DNA of 64,000 bases from Pseudomonadota bacterium (lineage in GTDB: Bacteria; Pseudomonadota; Alphaproteobacteria; Micavibrionales; UBA2020), in contig JAJZTA010000003.1 in NCBI GenBank assembly GCA_021849295.1, positions 89,497 to 153,496 of the forward strand, read 5' to 3'. Shown one piece after another: positions 9,440 through 17,530 of the stretch (positions are counted from its first letter, which is position 1; the number at the start of each line of letters is the position of its first letter). The position numbers were made by a program, and so were the translations under genes. The notes beneath the pieces were generated by a model. That model ran no database searches. It was not told where the DNA came from and saw nothing but the letters and a program-made list of their open reading frames with translations.

Positions 9440-10439
9440 CTTCCTCTTTCGATGTTACAATCGTAATTTCGCCGCGGTCGGCGAGGTCCTTGGTCACGGC
9501 GACAATGCTCTGCTGGGCTTCTTCGACGTCCTTCAGGCGGACGGGGCCCATGGAGGCGATGTCTTCCTTCATAATCTTGCCCGCGCGCTCGGACATGTTG
9601 GAGAAGAAGAGATCCTTAATCGCGTCTGAGGCGCCCTTCAATGCCAGCGGTATCTTTTCCTTGTCGGCGGAGCGGATGACCGTCTGCAGGGCGCCCGGGT
9701 CGAGCTTGGCGAGATCTTCGAACGTGAACATCAGGCTGCGGATTTTCTCGGCGGAATCGGGGTTGCGCTCTTCCAGCGAGCCCATGAACTGCGTTTCGAC
9801 CGAGCGGTCGAGATTGTTGAAAATTTCCGCCATGATTTCGTGGCTGTCGCGGCGGTTGGTGCGGGCGAGGTTGGTCATGAACTCGGTGCGCAGCGTGCGT
9901 TCGACGTCGTCGAGAACCTCTTTTTGCACCGCCTCCATGCGCAGCATGCGCATGATGACTTCCATCGCAAAGCCTTCCGGCAGCAGTGCGAGCACGCGCG
10001 CGGCGTGTTCCGGCGTAATCTTCGAAATGACGACGGCGACGGTTTGCGGATATTCCTTCTGCAGGTAGCTGGCGAGGATTTCCTCGGAGACGTTGGAGAG
10101 CTTTTCCCACATGGTGCGGCCGGCGGGGCCGCGGATTTCTTCCATGATGTTGTCGACCTTGTCCTTGCCGAGGACGCGCACCAGCAGGCGCTCCGTCGAG
10201 TCGAGCGAGCCGACGAGCGAGCTGGTCGAGCTCATGCTTTCGGCGAATTCGACGAACAGGCGCTCCGTCACGTTGGCGCTGACCTTGCCGAGCGTGGACA
10301 TGGTCTGCGAGATGATCATGATCTCGTCTTCGTCGAGCTGCTCGAAGATTTTGGCGGTCTGGTCTTCGCCGAGCGAGAGCAGCAGGATGGCCGACTTTTC
10401 AGTGCCTGTTAATGTGCGATAATCTTCGCGTACGCGCAT
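9423..10439 (-). CDS. fliG: Flagellar motor switch protein FliG
   Basis: A 338-residue C-ring protein. It shows the FliG N-terminal start [15 protein letters not shown], the armadillo-type middle domain with the [13 protein letters not shown] motif, and the C-terminal torque domain with [17 protein letters not shown] carrying the charged residues that face MotA. FliG couples stator force to rotor turning and also contacts FliF. It starts 3 bases after the fliF stop, so translational coupling is likely. Confidence 0.95.
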   Translation of the reverse strand: MRVREDYRTLTGTEKSAILLLSLGEDQTAKIFEQLDEDEIMIISQTMSTLGKVSANVTERLFVEFAESMSSTSSLVGSLDSTERLLVRVLGKDKVDNIMEEIRGPAGRTMWEKLSNVSEEILASYLQKEYPQTVAVVISKITPEHAARVLALLPEGFAMEVIMRMLRMEAVQKEVLDDVERTLRTEFMTNLARTNRRDSHEIMAEIFNNLDRSVETQFMGSLEERNPDSAEKIRSLMFTFEDLAKLDPGALQTVIRSADKEKIPLALKGASDAIKDLFFSNMSERAGKIMKEDIASMGPVRLKDVEEAQQSIVAVTKDLADRGEITIVTSKEEDELIF

Positions 10440-10442
10440 CTC

Positions 10443-12131
10443 TTAATTCTCCTGTGACATCCAAGAGCGGATGACGGACACCGTCTCCGCGGGATGGTTT
10501 TGCACCAGTTCGCTGATCTTTTGCACGGAGGAGGCCTTCACTTTGCCCTCCACCTGCGACATGTCGATCATGGTTTCGAGTTCTTCTCCCTGCGATCCGC
10601 CGGGCGGCGCGGCAAGCTGCGGCGGCATCGCGCCGGCAGGCAGCAGGCCCGCCGTTTCATCCCCGCCGGCCGGCAGACGCGGCGTACTCTCGATCATGTG
10701 CAGGGCGAGCGGACGCAAGACCAGCAGGATGACCAGAACGGCGACGATGCTGAGCGCGAGCGTTTCGGCCATGCTCAGCAGGTCGGACTTCTGAAAGCCC
10801 ATGAACTCCGAAGTGTTCTTGGCCGGCGGCGGCGCGGCCTCTTGCGCGAACTGCATGTTGACGACCTGCACGATGTCGCCGCGCGCGGCGTTGTAGCCGA
10901 CGGCGGATTTGACCAGCTCCGTGATCTGGGCGATGGCGGTTTTGCTGAGCGGCACGTATTTTTGCGGCGGCTGCCAGTCGGCAGGCGCGTCCTTGGGTTT
11001 TTTGGCGGTGGTGTCGGGCACGTATTTGCCGTCGACCAGAACCGCGACGGAGAGTTTCTTGATCGTTCCCGTCGCGCGGTGCGTCGTCTGCACGGTTTTG
11101 CTGATGTCGTAGTTGGTGATTTCGCGGTCCGTGTCGTTCTTGCTGGCAGGCTGCGCGGAATTGTTGTTCGCCGCGCCGTTGTTCGGCAGGCCGGGCAGGT
11201 TGGTCGAGACGGACACCGCGCCGCTGGCGTTTTGCGAAGACGAATTGTCGACATTGCTGCTGGTGTCGGATTGCGTGGAGCGAACGACCTGCCCGTTCGG
11301 GTCGTAGGTCTCGGAATTGCTGCTGATCTGGTCGAAGTCCATCTCCGCCGTCACGTTGGCGCGGACGTTGCCGTAGCCGACGACCCGGCCGACCATGTCC
11401 TCGATCTGGCGCGCCATGCGCATGTCGTACTTTTCAGTGAGGGAGGCGTTGCTGTCGGCGGAATAGTCGGCGTTGTTGCTGCCTTCGCCTTGCGCCAGAA
11501 GGTTTCCGTCCTGATCGATGATGGCGACGTTTTCGGCCTTGAGGCGCGGTACGGCTGCGGCGATCAGGTGCTGTATAGCGTGGATCTGTTCCGGCGTGAT
11601 GTCGGCGGTGTTGCGCAGGTTGAGGAACACGCTGGCGGAAGCGGGCGTTTCGTTGTTGCTGAACAGTTCATGCTGCGGCAAAACGAGCTGGATGCGCGAG
11701 CTGCGGACACCGTCGATGGAATCGACGGTGCGCGCGAGCGCGCCTTCCAGCGCGCGCTGGGCGTCGATGTTCTCTACGAAACGCGTCGTGCCGAAAGCCT
11801 GCTTCTGGTCGAAGATTTCGTAGCCGACCGAACCTTCGGACGGCAGGCCGTCCTCGGCCAGCAGAATGCGCGCCTTGCCGACGTCTTTTTGCGGCACCAT
11901 CACTTGCGTGCCGTCGGCGCTGAGTTTGTAGGGTATGTGCGTATTGTCGAGCTTGGCCGCTATCTCCGTTGCGTCGACGGTGGAAAGCTTGCTGTAGAGC
12001 AGCGTCATGCCCGGCGTGTTCGACCGCGCCGCGACGAAAATGAAAAAGACCGCCAGACCGAAGAAGGTCACCAGCATGACCGCAAGGCGGCCCGCCCCCA
12101 TGTTTTTTAGCGCTTCAAAAAAAGAATCCAC
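10443..12131 (-). CDS. fliF: Flagellar MS-ring protein FliF
   Basis: A 562-residue MS-ring protein with an N-terminal transmembrane segment (about residues 17-36), ring-building domains containing RALEGALARTVDSIDGV and VFLNLRN, an Asn/Ser-rich periplasmic insert near 270-330, a second transmembrane segment around 440-460, and a short cytoplasmic FliG-binding tail. The start codon is GTG; AGGTGA sits about 8 bases upstream and overlaps the palindrome TGACGTCA (12133-12140). It is the first gene of the minus-strand flagellar operon. Confidence 0.95.
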   Translation of the reverse strand: MDSFFEALKNMGAGRLAVMLVTFFGLAVFFIFVAARSNTPGMTLLYSKLSTVDATEIAAKLDNTHIPYKLSADGTQVMVPQKDVGKARILLAEDGLPSEGSVGYEIFDQKQAFGTTRFVENIDAQRALEGALARTVDSIDGVRSSRIQLVLPQHELFSNNETPASASVFLNLRNTADITPEQIHAIQHLIAAAVPRLKAENVAIIDQDGNLLAQGEGSNNADYSADSNASLTEKYDMRMARQIEDMVGRVVGYGNVRANVTAEMDFDQISSNSETYDPNGQVVRSTQSDTSSNVDNSSSQNASGAVSVSTNLPGLPNNGAANNNSAQPASKNDTDREITNYDISKTVQTTHRATGTIKKLSVAVLVDGKYVPDTTAKKPKDAPADWQPPQKYVPLSKTAIAQITELVKSAVGYNAARGDIVQVVNMQFAQEAAPPPAKNTSEFMGFQKSDLLSMAETLALSIVAVLVILLVLRPLALHMIESTPRLPAGGDETAGLLPAGAMPPQLAAPPGGSQGEELETMIDMSQVEGKVKASSVQKISELVQNHPAETVSVIRSWMSQEN

Positions 12132-12501
12132 CTGACGTCACCTTACTTTGCAGCCATGCCAAAGAAGGGAATCCGAGCGTTTAACAAATAAGCAAAAAAC
12201 CCAAACCCCACATCCTTTAGAGTAATCAATTTTTACGCACTAGGCAAATTTTGCCCAAATCTTTCTTCATCCTTGTGAAGACATGCATTTTTTATGCTAA
12301 CAGACTAACTTTTATAAAGGCATAACAACCGCTTAATTTTTATGGTTATTTTATCCTTCCTGCCGATGTTAACCATTCTTTAACCCTTTGTTTTATAGTA
12401 CTTTTTTTCTTGCTTTTATAGGGGGGGAGGTATAAGATGAAAGTAGTAGCAGCAGGTTTGCCCGTGGAGGGGTGTATCTGCTTGGATGGGAGCCATAGAA
12501 T
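12132..12501. other. AT-rich divergent control region between fliF and the FlaG-like gene
   Basis: This 370-base stretch holds no long gene. It is much more AT-rich than its surroundings and must contain the promoters for the minus-strand fliF operon and the plus-strand FlaG-like gene. It carries a CtrA-type box at 12369-12384, a run of seven Gs plus AGG at 12421-12430, and a possible 26-codon leader ORF. No sigma-54 site with correct GG/GC spacing was found by eye. Confidence 0.7.
12369..12384 (+). promoter_or_regulatory. CtrA-binding box (TTAA-N7-TTAAC)
   Basis: The sequence TTAACCATTCTTTAAC matches the full CtrA consensus of two TTAA half-sites separated by seven bases, including the preferred TTAACCAT half. 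CtrA is the master cell-cycle regulator in alphaproteobacteria and directly controls early flagellar operons, so a site between fliF and a FlaG-like gene is biologically sensible. Which gene it serves cannot be told from sequence alone. Confidence 0.65.
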
Positions 12502-12517
12502 ATGGTCAGTATTGTAA
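12437..12517 (+). CDS. Possible 26-codon leader ORF
   Basis: A short ORF starting ATGAAAGTAGTAGC has a near-ideal Shine-Dalgarno (GGGGGAGG, 6 bases upstream) and encodes 26 residues beginning MKVVAAGLPVEGCICL. It ends 15 bases inside the FlaG-like gene in a different frame, so it could act as a leader peptide or block the downstream start. The GC-rich Shine-Dalgarno could instead serve as an unrelated regulatory sequence. Only comparative data could show whether it is translated. Confidence 0.25.
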   Translation: MKVVAAGLPVEGCICLDGSHRIWSVL

Positions 12518-12969
12518 ACGCAATCGCTTCTGCGCAGAATGCAGCTCTGAAATCGAGTGTTCAGAGCATGGCTTCTGCTGAGCCTGCGCCGCCACCGCCG
12601 CTCTCCAGCATCAATTTCGTCGCTTCCGGCATTCATGTCGATAATTTGCAGAACGTCGCCATTCTTGAATACCGCTCCGCCAGAACCGGAGAGGTGATAC
12701 GCCAGTATCCCGACCAGTCGCAGATCGACGCCTTCAAGGCCGCCGAGCGTCTGGCGCAACTGGCGCAGCAGGATCACCAGCAGCAAGCGCATTCTGCCGC
12801 GCCCAGCTTTGCGGCGCCGTCGCGTTCTTCTGGCAGCACGCCCATGTACCATCAAAGCACGGGCGGTTCGGGCGCTTCCACGGCGCCTGTTTCCGTTCCG
12901 GCGTCGGTTTCTTCCGGCAGCGCGGGCGGTTCGTCGTCCGGCGGCAGCACAGTCTCCATTATGGCCTGA
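12502..12969 (+). CDS. FlaG-like flagellar protein
   Basis: A 155-residue protein. Residues about 35-70 carry a stretch with ILEYRSARTGEVIRQYP, close to the FlaG signature (a strand followed by GEVIRQ-P), then a helix DAFKAAERLAQLAQQ. The remaining C-terminal part is a Ser/Gly/Ala/Pro-rich low-complexity tail. FlaG proteins influence filament length. The location between fliF and flaF/flbT supports a flagellar role. A GGGAG about 9 bases upstream fits the ATG at 12502. The tail is unusual for FlaG, so the assignment is tentative. Confidence 0.5.
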   Translation: MVSIVNAIASAQNAALKSSVQSMASAEPAPPPPLSSINFVASGIHVDNLQNVAILEYRSARTGEVIRQYPDQSQIDAFKAAERLAQLAQQDHQQQAHSAAPSFAAPSRSSGSTPMYHQSTGGSGASTAPVSVPASVSSGSAGGSSSGGSTVSIMA

Positions 12970-13068
12970 CGCTGAAAGGCGCGGCTTAATCTTTTATTTT
13001 TTGGGCGGATTTTCTCGAAGTCTGACGCGTGCGCGCAGGGCGCAAAAGCACGTCTTTACTGCGGGATA

Positions 13069-13527
13069 TCAGGCGATGCTGTCCGAGGCCACTTTGGCTT
13101 CGGGAGGCTGCGTATGCTTCGCGGACGCTGCGGCATCGGGCTTTTTCATCAGTCCCGCGGCGATGCAGCGGTTGATGTTGATCAGAACCTGAAACTTGTC
13201 CGCTTGCGTATCCACGAGGATTTCCTGCGTGTGCTTGAACACGAAGAAGGCGAGGGACGCCACGTTGTTTCTGAGGCCCTGCGGCAGGTGATGGTCCGGA
13301 TTGTCCATGTCGCTGACGAAGAGCTGCCAGAGCTTCTGGTTGTGGTTGAGTATCTCGCCGAGCTCCTCAAGACCGACTTTTTCCCCGCCCTGCAGGCGGT
13401 TGGCGAGGTTTTCAAGCTTCTGCGCGGCTTGCAGGAGAACGGTCGCCTCCATCGTGCGCTGGTCGGTTGCGGTGGCGATTTTGACGTAGGCGCCGGCGGC
13501 CTGGGAATAGGGGTTTTTATTTGACAT
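13069..13527 (-). CDS. flaF: Flagellar biosynthesis regulator FlaF
   Basis: A 152-residue protein starting MSNKNPYSQAAGAYVKIA, with the family motif near residues 68-95 (LWQLFVSDMDNPDHHLPQGLR) and then ASLAFFVFKHTQEIL. FlaF is needed for flagellin synthesis and secretion in Caulobacter and relatives, and acts opposite to the translational repressor FlbT. Here its start overlaps the end of flbT by 11 bases, so the two are co-translated. The last 25 residues are Ala/Lys-rich and specific to this organism. Confidence 0.88.
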   Translation of the reverse strand: MSNKNPYSQAAGAYVKIATATDQRTMEATVLLQAAQKLENLANRLQGGEKVGLEELGEILNHNQKLWQLFVSDMDNPDHHLPQGLRNNVASLAFFVFKHTQEILVDTQADKFQVLININRCIAAGLMKKPDAAASAKHTQPPEAKVASDSIA

Positions 13528-13903
13528 TTTCTAGCATCTCCCTTTCGTGTTCCATGAGGTGTCGTGCTTCTTTCAGCGCCTTGTAATATTCCCCGTCGAG
13601 GATGTGCATGCTGATTTTGGCGAAGAAAAGAGCTGTCGACGGCACGGCCTTCTGGATGCTGTTCACAAGGGCGAAATAGGCTTTGTGCAGCTCGTCCGGC
13701 TTATCGGAGATGTACATGAGTTGAACGGTGAAATAGATCTTTTTGCAAGGGCTGTCGGCGTCCTTTTCGGTCATGATGTCCTTTTCACGCAGAATGGGCG
13801 ACGAACCTTCGATATGAAGGCGCGTACGCGTGTCATCGTTCGTGATGAGGGCGCTGCCGATAATCAGCCGTTCATTGGGTTTCAGATCTATAATCAGAGC
13901 CAT
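13517..13903 (-). CDS. flbT: Flagellin mRNA repressor FlbT
   Basis: A 128-residue FlbT family protein beginning MALIIDLKPNERLIIGSALI, the family hallmark, and containing DKPDELHKAYFALVN. FlbT binds flagellin mRNA leaders and represses their translation when flagellar assembly stalls. It precedes flaF in a two-gene unit. A near-consensus CtrA-type site lies about 80 bases upstream. The flagellin gene itself is not in this window. Confidence 0.88.
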   Translation of the reverse strand: MALIIDLKPNERLIIGSALITNDDTRTRLHIEGSSPILREKDIMTEKDADSPCKKIYFTVQLMYISDKPDELHKAYFALVNSIQKAVPSTALFFAKISMHILDGEYYKALKEARHLMEHEREMLENVK

Positions 13904-13979
13904 GAGATTCTCTCCGGTCTACAAAAATTGACGAGTTTCTTTCGCCATCTCAGCTTACTTCCAGTATCTCACGAGATGG

Positions 13980-13995
13980 TTAACAAAATAATAAC
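13980..13995 (-). promoter_or_regulatory. Near-consensus CtrA-type site upstream of flbT
   Basis: On the minus strand the sequence reads GTTATTATTTTGTTAACC, that is TTAT-N7-TTAAC, one mismatch from the CtrA full site. It lies between divergent flbT and map, 77 bases upstream of flbT. Because the region is AT-rich, a chance match is possible. Confidence 0.35.
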
Positions 13996-14054
13996 AGATT
14001 TTCCTTGTTTTCGGGGCTGATCGCGCCCAATTTACCGGATAGAAGGTGTCCTTT

Positions 14055-14891
14055 ATGATGACGAAGAAAGAAAAATTTACATATAACGAAGACGGTGAGG
14101 AACGCGCCGACGGCATTCCGCTGCACGGCCCCGAAGATTTCGCGGGCATGCGCAAGGCGGGCAGGCTGGGCGCGGAAGTGCTGGATTTCATCACTCCCTA
14201 TGTGCAGCCGGGCGTGACGACAGATCATCTCGACCAGTTGTGCGACGAATATACGCGCGATCACGGCGCGATCTCGGCGCCGCTCAACTACCGCGGCTTT
14301 CCCAAGTCGATCTGCACGTCGGTCAATCACGTGGTCTGCCACGGCATTCCGGGCCCGAAGGTGCTGGAGGACGGCGACATCGTCAACATCGACGTCACCG
14401 TCATTCTCGACGGCTGGCACGGCGACACCAACCGTACGTTTTACGTCGGCGACAAAGTCTCGACCAAGGCGAAGCTGCTGATCGACGCGACCTACGAGGC
14501 GATGATGCTCGGCATCGAGGCGGTGAAGCCCGGCGCGACGCTCGGCGACATCGGCCACGCCATCCAGACCTACGCCGAGGGTAAAAGATTTTCCGTCGTG
14601 CGCGATTTCTGCGGCCACGGCATCGGCAAAATTTTCCACTGCGCGCCGTCCGTTTTGCACTACGGCGAGCCGGGCACGGGGCTGGTGCTGAAGCCCGGCA
14701 TGTTCTTCACCATCGAGCCTATGATCAACGCCGGCGGCTGGGAAACGAAAATTCTCGGCGACGGGTGGACGGCGGTGACGAAAGACCGCTCGCTCTCCGC
14801 GCAGTTCGAGCATTCTCTCGCCGTGACGGAAACGGGCTACGAGATCTTCACGCTCTCGCCCAAGGGGTATACGAAGCCGCCGTATGAATGA
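14055..14891 (+). CDS. map: Methionine aminopeptidase type I
   Basis: A 278-residue metallopeptidase that removes the initiator methionine. Metal ligands are in their standard places: VNIDVTVILDGWHGDTNRTF (the Asp pair, residues about 112-130), FCGHGIGKIFH (His), FFTIEPMI (Glu) and QFEHSLAVTETG (Glu). The start is one of two adjacent ATGs at 14055 and 14058, with AGAAGG about 9 bases upstream; a GTG at 14046 is less likely. The next gene, radC, begins 13 bases after the stop and is probably co-transcribed. Confidence 0.95.
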   Translation: MMTKKEKFTYNEDGEERADGIPLHGPEDFAGMRKAGRLGAEVLDFITPYVQPGVTTDHLDQLCDEYTRDHGAISAPLNYRGFPKSICTSVNHVVCHGIPGPKVLEDGDIVNIDVTVILDGWHGDTNRTFYVGDKVSTKAKLLIDATYEAMMLGIEAVKPGATLGDIGHAIQTYAEGKRFSVVRDFCGHGIGKIFHCAPSVLHYGEPGTGLVLKPGMFFTIEPMINAGGWETKILGDGWTAVTKDRSLSAQFEHSLAVTETGYEIFTLSPKGYTKPPYE

Positions 14892-14904
14892 TGGCCTGTG
14901 ACGT

Positions 14905-15633
14905 ATGACATCTCCCGCCGCAAAAACCGCACCTGATAAAAGCAAGGCGCCGCCGCACCATACGGGCCACCGCGACCGCCTGCGCGAGCGGTTTTTGAAG
15001 TCCGGCCTCGACGGGGTGCAGGACTACGAGCTGCTCGAAATCATCCTGTTCTCCGCCATTCCGCGCCGCGATGTCAAGCCGCTGGCGAAACAGTTGCTGC
15101 AGGAGTTTGGCGGCATCTCCGGCGTGCTGAACGCCTCGGCCGCCGACCTGCAAAAGGTCAAGGGCATGAGCGAAAACGCCGCCGTTCTGTTCAAGGCCGT
15201 GCAGGGGCTGACGCAAAAGATGCTGATTGCCGACATTGGCAAGAAGCCCGTTTTAAGTTCGTGGCAAAAGCTGATCGACTATTGCCATGTCGCCATGGCG
15301 CACGAAAAGCGCGAGCATTTCCGCGTTCTGTTTCTCAACCGCAAAAACCAGCTGATCGCCGATGAGGTGCAGCAGGTGGGTACGGTCGACCACACGCCGG
15401 TTTATCCGCGCGAGATCGTCAGGCGCGCGCTGGAGCTGGGCGCGACGGCGCTGATCCTCGTCCACAACCATCCGAGCGGCGACCCCCGCCCGAGCGATCC
15501 CGACATCGCGATGACGCAAGAGATTATCCGTGCCGCCGCGGCGCTCGACATTCTTGTGCACGACCATCTGATCATCTCGCAGAACGGGCATGTCAGTTTC
15601 AAGTCTCTCGGGATTTTGAATTTCACAGCCTAA
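14905..15633 (+). CDS. radC: RadC family JAB-domain protein
   Basis: A 242-residue protein with an N-terminal helix-hairpin-helix UPF0758 domain (about residues 25-105) and a C-terminal JAB/MPN metalloprotease-like fold, marked by LILVHNHPSGDPRPSDPD (zinc site H-x-H plus Asp). The role of RadC is unresolved despite its historic link to DNA repair. It follows map closely. Its stop overlaps the stop of the convergent MaoC gene. Confidence 0.9.
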   Translation: MTSPAAKTAPDKSKAPPHHTGHRDRLRERFLKSGLDGVQDYELLEIILFSAIPRRDVKPLAKQLLQEFGGISGVLNASAADLQKVKGMSENAAVLFKAVQGLTQKMLIADIGKKPVLSSWQKLIDYCHVAMAHEKREHFRVLFLNRKNQLIADEVQQVGTVDHTPVYPREIVRRALELGATALILVHNHPSGDPRPSDPDIAMTQEIIRAAAALDILVHDHLIISQNGHVSFKSLGILNFTA

Positions 15634-16091
15634 GCTGCTTTGCGCGGCACAAAGACGACGGCCTCCATTTCCATGACCGTTTCGCCGTTCTGGTTGGTAA
15701 CGGTGTTCTTGGTGCGCATGAGGCCGCGCGCCGGATATTTTGCCGAGGCGCGCAGTTCGGTAATTTCGATGGTGAGGGAGAGAAGATCGTCAGGACGCAC
15801 GGAGCGCGGCCAGTTGATGTTCTCGACGGCGCGGCCCACCATGCCGCCTTCCATTTCCGGCGTCGCGGTGACGATCATGCGCATGGCAAGGCAGGCGGTA
15901 TGCCAGCCGCTCGCCACCAGCTCGCCGAAAACCGTGTCCTTCGCTTTGACGGGATCGGTATGGAAGTCCTGTGGGTCGTACTGTTTGCCGAAAGCGATGA
16001 TGTCTTCTTGCGTCACCCTTTGCGGCCCTGCGGCAAATTTTTGTCCGACCGCCAAGTCCTCATAGGTGATAAAGTTTTTCTGATCTGCCAT
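15630..16091 (-). CDS. MaoC family (R)-hydratase
   Basis: A 153-residue hot-dog-fold protein with the hydratase motif YDPQDFHTDP (catalytic Asp and His) near residue 38. Such enzymes hydrate enoyl-CoA substrates in fatty acid or polyhydroxyalkanoate metabolism, and small single-domain ones are common in alphaproteobacteria. The ATG at 16091 (MADQKNFITYEDL) was chosen; a TTG further upstream is less likely. Its first 19 codons, with the upstream promoter region, are duplicated at 17351-17408. Confidence 0.85.
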   Translation of the reverse strand: MADQKNFITYEDLAVGQKFAAGPQRVTQEDIIAFGKQYDPQDFHTDPVKAKDTVFGELVASGWHTACLAMRMIVTATPEMEGGMVGRAVENINWPRSVRPDDLLSLTIEITELRASAKYPARGLMRTKNTVTNQNGETVMEMEAVVFVPRKAA

Positions 16092-16151
16092 TCGCCCATT
16101 ATATTCTTTTATAATCAATAAGTTAATATTTTTATTAATTTCATAACATTA

Positions 16152-16179
16152 TTGACGTTATAGTATGTTTATGTATAAT
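16152..16179 (+). promoter_or_regulatory. Sigma-70-type promoter, first metalloprotease gene
   Basis: TTGACG (16152-16157) and TATAAT (16174-16179) are 16 bases apart, a good housekeeping promoter. The transcript would start about 25 bases before the gene at 16212. On the other strand, ATATAAT just upstream of the MaoC start may be that gene's -10. The same block recurs at 17470-17497. Confidence 0.7.
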
Positions 16180-16211
16180 AATCATTCATTATTTTTTAGT
16201 CGGAGCAGTTC

Positions 16212-17246
16212 ATGCAGTTCATGCGGCTCATGTGGCACATGCGGAAATCATTGCCACGGGAATTCAATAAAACGGCGGCCGCGGCGCAGGCGGCTTTTCC
16301 AGTGCAACTGAAAAGACTGACCGTCCTGCTTGTGCCGACATCGACGACGCCGCTTTACGTTGCGCCGGCCGTTGCGGAGAAACTGACGCAGGATACTGCC
16401 GGCGTTAAAAAGGCCGTTGCGGCTTTGAATGTCAGCATGCAGAAGAAAAACTGGGTGGGGCTTGCGGATAGATATAAAGAGGTGGCCGGCACGAAAGTCA
16501 ATCTGATCGCCCTGAACGGCAATGATTTTCAGAAGGCTTTTCGCGAAGGCGATACCAAGGGAATGTGGGCGCTTTATGTCCTTGATCATGAATTGGGACA
16601 TCATGTGACCAAGAAGGGTTTGGGATATTTGAGCGGACAAGTAAGGGAAAGCTCTGCCGATGCCTATGCCGCGCTGCGTCATATTCAGCGCTTTGGGAAA
16701 CACACAGTGTTTGCAATCGACAAGGCGGAGCGCATGAGCGCAAACATCGTTTTGCAAGCGGATACGGCGCATTATACGACGGATACGATAGAACGGGCCG
16801 TTCGGGTTGCCGAAGAAACGGACATTTCAAAACTCTCGTTGCGGGAGACGGCGGCGCTGGCACAAAAGATAGCTGATGAAGCGCATCTGGGTGAAAGGAC
16901 ACTCAAAAAAATCCGCACAGCGTACCGCCCCGTCAATCGTCTGTATCGGAAGCAGATAGGCGCCGGAGCTGCCGGTTTCGATGATCTCCCCGCACAGGAC
17001 GGAGCCTGCGACCTTATTTGCCGCGCGATCCTTGCCGTTATGCGGGATCACGCGGAAGATGCCGATATTTTCAGGGCTGGAAAGCGCTTCCTGACAAGCT
17101 ATGTCGGGGAATTTATGCAGCGCAGCGCGAAAACGGATGCTTTCTACGGATCTGCGCTGGATTTTCTCGACAGCGGGGAAACGAAAGCCCTCTATCCGGC
17201 ACCACGCAAGGCAGGCGTTTCTCGCGTTGCCGGAAAGAAAATTTGA
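16212..17246 (+). CDS. Predicted HEXXH metalloprotease, tandem paralogue A
   Basis: A 344-residue protein not recognised as any named family. It has a zincin-type motif HELGH at residues 126-130 within VLDHELGHHVTKKG, and a downstream ESSADAYA with Glu146 as the probable third zinc ligand; the pattern recalls gluzincin or M78-like peptidases. There is no signal peptide or membrane segment, so it should act in the cytoplasm unless exported by another route. It is the upstream copy of a segmental duplication; B (17531) and C (18557) are paralogues. Four in-frame ATGs in a row, spaced nine bases (ATGCAGTTC, ATGCGGCTC, ATGTGGCAC, ATGCGG), make the exact start uncertain; B aligns from MRKSLPREF. 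Confidence 0.7.
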   Translation: MQFMRLMWHMRKSLPREFNKTAAAAQAAFPVQLKRLTVLLVPTSTTPLYVAPAVAEKLTQDTAGVKKAVAALNVSMQKKNWVGLADRYKEVAGTKVNLIALNGNDFQKAFREGDTKGMWALYVLDHELGHHVTKKGLGYLSGQVRESSADAYAALRHIQRFGKHTVFAIDKAERMSANIVLQADTAHYTTDTIERAVRVAEETDISKLSLRETAALAQKIADEAHLGERTLKKIRTAYRPVNRLYRKQIGAGAAGFDDLPAQDGACDLICRAILAVMRDHAEDADIFRAGKRFLTSYVGEFMQRSAKTDAFYGSALDFLDSGETKALYPAPRKAGVSRVAGKKI

Positions 17247-17256
17247 GGCGATTGCC

Positions 17257-17347
17257 ATGACCGGGTCTGCGAAGAAATTCCATTATGCCTCGCAAAAACA
17301 GGCTGAACCGGTTTTTTGATTTCGCACGCGAAGTGGTGCAGGTGTAG
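17257..17347 (+). pseudogene. Scrap of metalloprotease paralogue C (5' end)
   Basis: The sequence ATGACCGGGTCTGCGAAG onward encodes MTGSAKK, then QAEPVF, and matches the first 25 codons of gene C at 18557 (MTHPAKK, VEPVF, DFDAEVARVW). An extra T in the run after GTTTTT shifts the frame; compensating for it gives DFAREVVQV and then a TAG where C has a Trp codon. The spacing from the end of A (10 bases) equals that from B to C (9 bases). This is the right-hand edge of the duplicated unit. Confidence 0.75.
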
Positions 17348-17350
17348 TGG

Positions 17351-17408
17351 TAAATTTCTGCCCGACGGTGAGGTCTTCGTAAGTGATGAAATCTGTTTTG
17401 TTCGTCAT
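17351..17408 (-). pseudogene. Scrap of MaoC hydratase 5' end
   Basis: Read on the minus strand, this encodes MTNKTDFITYEDLTVGQKF, clearly related to MADQKNFITYEDLAVGQKF at the start of the intact gene (16091). Homology stops abruptly at the join with the paralogue-C scrap, so it is the left edge of the second copy of the duplication and not a functional gene. Confidence 0.8.
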
Positions 17409-17469
17409 ATGGGGATTATATTCTTTTATAATCAATAAGTTAATACATTTTTTTATTTTCATAATATTA

Positions 17470-17497
17470 TTGACGTCATTTTCATATTATGTATAAT
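17470..17497 (+). promoter_or_regulatory. Sigma-70-type promoter, second metalloprotease gene
   Basis: TTGACG (17470-17475) and TATAAT (17492-17497) with a 16-base spacer, preserving the element at 16152-16179 while the surrounding bases have drifted. The shared upstream block (ATTATATTCTTTTATAATCA, 17415-17434 region) is nearly identical to that before paralogue A. Retention of -35, -10 and spacing argues that both promoters are used. Confidence 0.7.
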
Positions 17498-17530
17498 AAC
17501 TACTAATCATTATTCGGTCGGGAGCGGGGC

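Noticed and set aside
12140..12175. Sigma-54 type -24/-12 promoter before fliF (TTGGCATGGCTGCAA on the minus strand)
   Set aside because: The GG and GC elements are only nine bases apart instead of the required spacing of about ten between elements, so it does not fit the consensus.
13022..13056. Hairpin between the FlaG-like gene and flaF
   Set aside because: Imperfect stem with several mismatches and no proper T-run; too weak to list as a terminator.
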